64,000 bases of DNA from Pseudoips prasinana. Its lineage: Eukaryota; Arthropoda; Insecta; Lepidoptera; Nolidae. A program made the translations under genes and the position numbers. Positions 57,724 through 64,000 of this stretch are shown piece after piece. The DNA lies in contig OX621250.1 of the NCBI GenBank assembly GCA_951640165.1, forward strand, positions 13,231,501 through 13,295,500. The letters are read 5' to 3'. Position 1 is the stretch's first letter. Each line of letters opens with the position of its first letter. Under the pieces are notes generated by a model that saw only the letters and a program-made list of their open reading frames with translations, made no database searches and was not told the origin of the DNA.

Positions 57724-58065
57724 GAAGGTCAGGGCAGAGCCAAAGGGCTCTTTGGGGTTCGAGCCTCGGCTTAGAATGGTTCCGTGGAGATGCATCGGTT
57801 TTAGGGACATTTTGCTCAACTGTTGCTCTACATCGGTCGTACTCTCGGCTGGCAAGAAGCAGACGTCAGATTGTGTACATTGTCGTATTGTACATTGTGT
57901 GTGGCGTCATGAGAGTTTATAAGAACATCGACTTGTTCTATCTATGTTGGGATATCGTGATCCATATCATCGAAGACGTTCCTGGGTTGGCGGAGTTTAT
58001 GTGAAGAGAGAATTAGTAGTTATTTATTGAGTCGACACACCTAGGTACCTGAAGCCTTGCATATG
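57724..58065 (+). repeat. Dispersed repeat R1, copy 4
   Basis: GGGCTCTTTGGGGTTCGAGC then CTCGGCTTAGAATGGTT, GGACATTTTGCTCAACTGTT and GCTCTACATCGGTCGTACTC, later ATCGAAGACGTTCCTGGGTT. The order matches 38510-38965 with an internal deletion of the GAATGCAAA block. Confidence 0.5.
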
Positions 58066-58317
58066 GCCGACCACGACTACTATACTATACTGATCACGAC
58101 GATCCATTTAATTATCATAATTCATATTTAAATCAATTTCAAATTGTCATCATTTACGATCTACCTGAATGTCAAATTTTCTTTTTGTAAAAGTTCGCTC
58201 TTAACCTGTAGAGCTGCCAAATATGATTCTGAACTGATGTCAAAGAAAAAGTATCAAAGAACGAATGATTACTGTTTAAAGAACATAAAACCCATATTAA
58301 CTATAATAATAATAATA

Positions 58318-58563
58318 TCTAGGGACAATGTCACACAGATCATCCTAGCCCCAAACTAAGCAAAGCTTGTACTATGGGTACCAGGCGACAATATACATAC
58401 TTATATAGATAGATAAATACTTAAATACAAAGAAAACATCCATGACTCAGAAACAAATATTCATGTTCATCACACAAATATTTGTAGGTACTTACCGGGA
58501 TTCGAACACAGGACCGCTAGCTTCGTAGGCAGGAGCACTACCAACTAGGCTACGGTGACCGTC
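58318..58563 (-). mobile_element. SINE family C, full-length
   Basis: It has the same content as 49651-49898: tail GGACAATGTCACACAGATCA, body GAAAACATCCATGACTCAGA, B box ACCGGGATTCGAACACAGGA (one change) and head GAGCACTACCAACTAGGCTA then CGGTGACCGTC. Confidence 0.87.
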
Positions 58564-59013
58564 TTACTATAAAAAACTGTTTAAACAATTTTATATACCA
58601 CCCCGAAAGCATTCCCTATAGGTAGGTATTATCAAAAACTGTTGAAATACCGGAAAAATCGAGTAACATACAACAAGAAAAACTTACAGTCAAGAGTCCT
58701 TCCTTCGTTTGAAGTCGGTTAAAATATAATAAAACTCAGTGAATTGTTTTCCTTGGTCACACACACGTATTCCTACTAACTGCGCAGAATAACCACGAGG
58801 TCTTTGCATATGAATAAAAAAAATAACATTGTCGATGGTTTGTATGAGCCTGTGTGAAATGTGAAGGTGTGCAAAAATATAAAATGTACGTGATATTTCA
58901 TGATAAATACTATGGTTTTGTTGTCTGTTTTAAAATTACTAAGTGCAATAAGTATCGTTGAATAATGAAAATGGTATTTATTTGAAGTATAAATAAAAAG
59001 TATATAAATACAA
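58564..59013. other. Intergenic, nothing recognised
   Basis: No supported feature. Confidence 0.3.
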
Positions 59014-59056
59014 AGCCCTTGCGCAAGACGTGCAGACGACGTCTTGCGCAAGGGCT
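59014..59056. repeat. Perfect 18-bp hairpin at the start of a SINE
   Basis: AGCCCTTGCGCAAGACGT (59014-59031), loop GCAGACG, and its exact reverse complement (59039-59056). The right arm ends in GGGCT, the start of the AGGGCTAAGACAGTCGCC head of the SINE that follows, so the hairpin lies precisely at the retroposon's 5' junction. Confidence 0.85.
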
Positions 59057-59120
59057 AAGACAGTCGCCTCGCCGCTTCGTGTCCCGGGTTCGAATCCCGC
59101 GCAGTACAACTATTTGTGTG
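59047..59120 (+). mobile_element. SINE family A, head only
   Basis: GCAAGGGCTAAGACAGTCGC, CTCGCCGCTTCGTGTCCCGG and GTTCGAATCCCGCGCAGTAC then AACTATTTGTGTG. The head, including the B box, is well kept but the body stops after about 15 bases. Confidence 0.75.
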
Positions 59121-59450
59121 TGTAATTTCATCAAAAAAAGAATATACATCCGAAAGCAAAACAATAAAATAAATGTACAGTCGAATGAGCAATGACAATC
59201 CTCCTTCTTCTTGAAGTCGCTTAAAAATACACTTATGTTATACAAAAATCAAGATTCCATCTCTAATCACATTAATCGAGTACGAAATCACAGTTTCCGT
59301 GGGGTCTGCTTCGTATTTATCTACCTACCTATTTAGTGAGCTTTGCGTTGGAAGATTGAATAACTTAACTTTTAAAGATCATAAATTCAGATATCAAATG
59401 TTAAAAGTACACTTTTAGTATTTTTATAATTATAATTTTAAATATGTAGA
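59121..59450. other. Intergenic, nothing recognised
   Basis: No supported feature. Confidence 0.3.
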
Positions 59451-62400
59451 TTGCTGTGTGGTGACGGCCTAAGAATATCACCACCCCCTCTCATCCCGTG
59501 GGGGGACGTAAAAGTCGTCCCGAGGGAATATATACCAGAGAACGGGCAGCAGCGTTCTCCTGAGTACCATGTCCACCTTACTGCGATCGCCAACCCGTCT
59601 GCCAAGCGTGGCGATTATGGCAAATCCCCTCAAATGATGGACACAACCAAACCGCGGCCCCCAGTCCCCGGCAGCCCTGCTATTCCCAGCCGTGGTAACA
59701 GGCGTGGTTACGGCAGGGCAGGGGGTGCTAAGAATCCCCGGCAGATTCCGCGTTACCAACACCGACGACCTCTGGCCCTGGCAACATATAACACATGTAC
59801 ACTGCGGTCCGACGAGAAGATAACCGAACTGGAGGAAGAATTGAGCAGGTTACATTGGGATATTGTAGGATTATCTGAAGTCCGAAGAGAGGGGGAGGAC
59901 TCGATAATACTGAAATCCGGAAACCTGCTCTATTACCGGGAGGGTGACCAAATATCCCAAGGTGGTGTCGGGTTCATAGTCCACAAGTCCCTCGTGAACA
60001 ACCTAGTGAAAATCGAGAGTGTGTCGACGAGGGTTGCGTACCTTATACTCAGAATCACCAAGCGGTATTCGTTGAAGGTTATACAGGTATACGCACCCAC
60101 TTCGACACACTCCGACGATGAGGTCGAGGTTATGTATGAGGACATATCCAGAGCCATGTATACATACCTCTAACTCCTATTTCACTGTGGTCATGGGGGA
60201 CTTTAACGCGAAGCTGGGCAAACGATTCGGTAATGAGCTGAGAGTGGGGCAATTTGGAACTGGTGACCGGAACCCCCGGGGCCAAATGTTGGCCGACTTC
60301 ATGGAGAAGGAGGGACTCTTTATGATGAATTCCTTCTTCAGGAAGCCGGATCACCGCAAATGGACCTGGGTGAGCCCGGATGGTAAAACTAAAAATGAGA
60401 TAGACTTTATCTTGTCGACGAGACGACAGATGTTCAATGATGTCTCCGTGATCAATGCGGTTAAAACCGGGAGCGATCACAGACTGGTCAGAGGCTCATT
60501 GAACCTTAATGTCAAACTCCAGAGGTCCCGACTGATAAAGTCTACGCTCCGACCTTTACCTATCCACGTCCAAAACCCCGAACCATTTCAGCTCGAACTG
60601 CAAAACCGTTTCGAATGCCTAGCAGACTGCGAGGAAGTGGACTCATACTATGACAGGCTCGTAGAAGCTGTCCATACGGCTGGGTCTAAGGTCTTCAAGG
60701 CCCGCCTTACAAACAGAACTAAAAAGATCTCTGACTTTACCCTGCAACTTATGGAAGATAGACGGAAAATGGTTCTGACATCCTCAGATGATGCTACCAG
60801 ATATCGGCAGCTCAACAGACATATCTCAAAGTCTTTGACTCGCGACACGCGGCATATTAATACAATTAGTATTAAAGAGGCCATCGAGCGAAACAAAGGC
60901 TCTAAAGTGTTCGCAAGAGCTCTGTCTGTTGGACAGAGCCAACTGACGAAGCTGAAGACTGAGGATGGTAGAATCGTCACGTCTAAACCTGAGTTGCTGG
61001 GAGAGATCGAGAAGTTCTACGGACAGTTATATACGACAACACAGCCACCTGTCAAAAGTCTTGCCTCAGATCCCAGAGCACGACTAACCCGACATTACAC
61101 CGAAGACATCCCGGACGTCAGCCTGTACGAGATTAGAATGGCTCTCAAACAACTCAAGAACAACAAGGCGCCTGGTGATGATGGAGTTACAGCAGAGCTT
61201 CTGAAGGCGGGTGGTACACCAATCCTACGGGCCCTTCAGAAGTTATTTAACTCCGTCATACTAGATGGTCAAACGCCACAAGCATGGCACAGAAGTGTGG
61301 TGGTGCTCTTCTTCAAAAAGGGCGACAAAACCCTATTGAAGAATTATAGACCCATCACCCTGCTGAGTCATGTTTACAAGTTGTTTTCCAGGGTCGTTAC
61401 GAACCGTCTCGCGCGCAGGTTTGACGACTTCCAGCCTCCCGAACAAGCCGGTTTCCGAAAAGGCTTTAGCACCATAGACCACATACATACGCTGCGGCAA
61501 GTTATACAGAAGACCGAAGAGTATAACAAGCCACTGTGCTTAGCGTTTGTGGACTATGAGAAAGCCTTTGATTCTATCGAAACATGGGCCATGCTGAGGT
61601 CTCTCATAAGGTGCCAAATTGACTACCGGTATATCGAGGTGATAAAGTGTTTGTATGAAAACGCCACTATGTCAGTGCGACTCCAGGACCAGATCTCGAA
61701 ACCTATCCACTTGCAGCGAGGCGTGAGACAGGGACATGTTATATCTCCGAAACTGTTCACAGCTGCATTGGAAGACGTCTTCAAGCTTCTGGACTGGAAA
61801 GGCTTTGGCATCAATGTCAATGGCGTGTACATCACTCACCTTCGATTTGCCGATGATATCGTAGTCATGGCTGAGACCATGGAAGACCTCGGTACAATGC
61901 TCGATGACCTCAGCAGAGTCTCTCAACAAGTGGGTCTGAAAATGAACATGGATAAGACGAAAATCATGTCAAACGTCCATGTTACACCCACTCAATTGAA
62001 AGTTGGTGACTCTGCACTCGAAGTTGTAGAGAACTATATTTACCTAGGACAGACCATCCAACTAGGTAGGTCCAACTTCGAGAAGGAGGTCAATCGTAGA
62101 ATCCAACTCGGATGGGCAGCGTTCGGGAAGCTACGTAACATCTTCTCGTCCAAAATACCGCAGTGTCTCAAGTCGAAAGTCTTCGACCAGTGTGTGTTGC
62201 CAGTGATGACATACGGAACAGAGACGTGGTCGCTCACTATGGGCCTTATTAGAAGGCTCAAGGTCACCCAAAGAGCAATGGAGAGGGCTATGCTCGGAGT
62301 TTCCCTGCGGGATCGCATCAGAAATGTCGAAATCCGCAGGCGAACCAAAGTCACCGACATAGCCCGAAGAATTGCCAAGCTGAAGTGGGAGTGGGCAGGG

Positions 62401-62613
62401 CACATAGCTCGTAGAGCCGAAGGCCGTTGGGGCAGAAAGGTTCTCGAGTGGCGACCACGAACCGAAAGACGCAGCGTGGGCAGGCCCCCTACAAGATGGA
62501 CCGATGATCTTGTGCGGGTCGCTGGAAATCGCTGGATGCGGATAGCGAAAGACCGGCAATTGTGGAGATCTTTGGGGGAGGCCTTTGTCCAGCAGTGGAC
62601 GTCTTTCGGCTGA
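59451..62613 (+). pseudogene. RTE polyprotein (endonuclease plus reverse transcriptase), one frameshift
   Basis: The first frame (to a stop at 60171-60173) encodes a basic proline-rich leader and then the apurinic-type endonuclease start: LALATYNTCTLRSDEKITEL, DIVGLSEVRREGED and KVIQVYAPTS. A frameshift between about 60150 and 60170 moves coding to the second frame, which continues with VVMGDFNAKLG, FILSTRRQ and GSDHRLVRG (catalytic Asp/His set). Reverse transcriptase follows from about 61140: KAPGDDGVTAELLKAG, YRPITLLSHVYKLFSR, AFVDYEKAFDSI, RGVRQGHVISPKLF and RFADDIVVMAE (catalytic site near 61850). The C-terminal region with RPPTRWTDDLVRVAGNRWMR ends at WTSFG. Apart from the single frameshift it is open, so inactivation is recent. 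No ATG starts the first frame at its 5' end; the first in-frame ATG is near 59633. Confidence 0.9.
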
Positions 62614-62635
62614 TATGATGATGATGATGATGAGA
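59451..62635 (+). mobile_element. RTE-clade non-LTR retrotransposon, nearly full-length
   Basis: The element spans about 3.19 kb, the usual RTE length, and ends in a TGATGATGATGATGA tail typical of the clade. The 5' limit near TTGCTGTGTGGTGACGGCC is supported by the deleted copy at 33595-33831, which starts at the same place. One long coding region with endonuclease and reverse transcriptase fills it. Six or more truncated relatives of different ages occur in the window. No clear flanking duplication was found. Confidence 0.9.
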
Positions 62636-62772
62636 TATCTCTCATAATTTTGTAATATTATAAAATAACAGAAATAAAGTCAGATATTCAATTAGATTAT
62701 AATAATTTCAAATATTAAAAAAGCTATTTAGTCAGTTTTATAAACTTACGATAAAGTAATTTTAAAGTAAAG

Positions 62773-63023
62773 ATATCTTGGGACAACTAACTCGCCATAT
62801 TTTGACAAAATAGGCAGAGCCGGTACTATGGCAACCAGACAACTTTTAAACATACTTATATATTTCTAAATACATACATATTACACATATGTAGATACAA
62901 TACGCAGATAAAAACATCGTGTTCGTCACACAAAGATAAGTCCTGGGTGGGGATCGAACCCACGACCTCTGGCTGAGCTGAGTCAGAGTCAGGGTCACTA
63001 ACCCCTAGACCAAAGGCCAGTCG
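62773..63023 (-). mobile_element. SINE family D, full-length
   Basis: On the minus strand: CTGGCCTTTGGTCTAGGGGT then TAGTGACCCTGACTC, GGTCGTGGGTTCGATCCCCA (B box), CCCAGGACTTATCTTTGTGT and a tail with GGTTGCCATAGTACCGGCTC. An insertion-like repeat GCTCAGCCAGAG lies between the boxes. The tail shares the CATAGTAC...GCTCTGC theme with families B and C. Confidence 0.8.
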
Positions 63024-63824
63024 TAAAGATACTATGCCTTTAAAAAAACTACATGTAGTTTTTTTACCAGGTGACAAGGTTTATTTCAATTTAAAGCAAG
63101 CTTAATATACTTATGCATAATTATTTTTTACATCACAAGTAAATATTTAAAAGTAAATGAGTAAAACTTTTAAAATTATACGATGTTTTTTTTACTATCT
63201 CACAACACTGCCATCTACACAAAAACGCCGGAACTGCAAAGCTTTCTTTGTAAGCTCGTATTGCGTTCAAGTATTTCCATTCAGCGGGGAGGGCGCTACG
63301 ATATTTTTCAACTCGCGGCGTGCGCTCTAAACCCTTTCGGTTTCAGTTAGTTTCTAATTGAGTCGGATTTCATCGCTCTGTAGCCGGAAAACGTTAGGAG
63401 CGAGCGGACGTTTGCCTCAAATTGTGTTTTAGATCGAAATATTGGATGATAGATGGAATATCACGATTTCCAGTATTTTGTCACAAAGATGGGATAATAC
63501 GTATCTTTACTGTACGCAGTGAAAAATTAAAAACAACATACTGATGAATAGATCTTATGATCCATCTGGTTAGATACCGAGTCAGTAGTCTTATTGTGTG
63601 TCGAACGAAAGTGATTGTTAGTCGATTTAGTTTTAAAACTAAATCGTCTTACAATCACACGGCCCACTTGAAGGTATGCGGTTACCGTATCCTATGACGC
63701 TTGCGACACACTTGGCATCGTTCACGTGTTGCTGATCCTTTTCTCTTCGGACGATTGGGTCCGGCAACATTAACAAAATAATGTTATTACTTGACGTGTA
63801 TTTTTTTATTCTGAAGGTAGAGGT
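63024..63824. other. Intergenic with GC-rich patch and palindrome
   Basis: The segment 63,260-63,430 is GC-richer than its surroundings (GCGGGGAGGGCGCTACGATA, AACTCGCGGCGTGCGCTCTA) and includes an initiator-like TCAGTT at 63343-63348. It could be a promoter or first exon of a gene beyond the window, but nothing proves this. At 63623-63646 lies a perfect 24-bp palindrome (CGATTTAGTTTT and its complement), extended outward by GTGATTGT/ACAATCAC to 63611-63658. Confidence 0.35.
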
Positions 63825-64000
63825 TTGACTGCCTGATTGGTCTAGCGGTAGCTAATTCAACCGCGGATAATAAAGTCCTGAGTTCAAATCACGGGTCGGG
63901 CATTAAAGTGGTGTCTTGCGATTTTGCTGATAAAAATAAATTGTCAGTGTTAGACCGAACTCTGTTAGTTGGCAGTAGTATAACCTTGTGCCTAGGAGAG
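63825..64000 (+). mobile_element. SINE family E, running off the window end
   Basis: TTTGACTGCCTGATTGGTCT then AGCGGTAG (A box), ATAAAGTCCTGAGTTCAAAT then CACGGGTCG (B box), and the body start GCGATTTTGCTGATAAAAAT up to GCCTAGGAGAG. It matches the head and start of the body of 13216-13565. The intact head shows that the family starts at TGACTGCCT. Confidence 0.72.

Overview
The window looks like AT-rich nuclear DNA from a moth or butterfly. The evidence is one strongly conserved insect developmental gene (runt), very sparse coding, and a dense load of element types typical of Lepidoptera: RTE non-LTR retrotransposons with (TGATGA)n tails, short non-autonomous Helitrons ending in CTAG, several tRNA-derived SINE families, TA-flanked MITEs and mariner. 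Nothing bacterial, organellar or viral was seen. All names come from reading the sequence and the supplied translations; no database was searched.

Region 1 (1-8,000): the host gene. A minus-strand exon at 5549-5996 encodes a Runt DNA-binding domain that best fits runt. Its 5' UTR and a CpG-rich promoter region lie at about 6,000-6,720, with a TATA-like box near 6,547. A second CpG-rich patch sits at 7,640-7,860. Everything below 5,547 appears to be intron, and the rest of the gene lies beyond the start of the window.

Region 2 (8,000-30,800): intergenic DNA filled with repeats. It holds Helitrons, SINEs, a 5'-truncated RTE with a 14-bp target-site duplication inserted in the head of a SINE, copies of a TA-flanked MITE, a three-unit tandem repeat of about 113 bp, a 251-bp foldback MITE with a TAA duplication, and degraded LINE 3' ends. 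Several strikingly perfect hairpins occur here.

Region 3 (30,800-38,230): a nested cluster. An inverted-repeat element flanked by an 8-bp duplication (hAT-like) carries an intact mariner with an uninterrupted transposase. Nearby are an internally deleted RTE, a Helitron, a minus-strand CR1/jockey-like LINE pseudogene abutting a MITE, and a SINE split by a Helitron.

Region 4 (38,230-59,400): further intergenic repeats. They include a four-copy unclassified repeat family, a 387-bp TA-flanked inverted-repeat element, a remnant coding for a probable PD-(D/E)XK nuclease domain, a block of SINEs, and a decayed second mariner lineage.

Region 5 (59,400-64,000): a nearly full-length RTE retrotransposon (about 3.2 kb; endonuclease plus reverse transcriptase) with one frameshift. 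More SINE copies follow, and one runs off the window end.

The only host gene supported is runt. The mobile elements interact by nesting (RTE in SINE, Helitron in SINE, mariner in hAT-like element) and by presumed enzyme sharing: SINEs and short RTE derivatives would depend on LINE/RTE reverse transcriptase, and MITEs on transposases encoded elsewhere.
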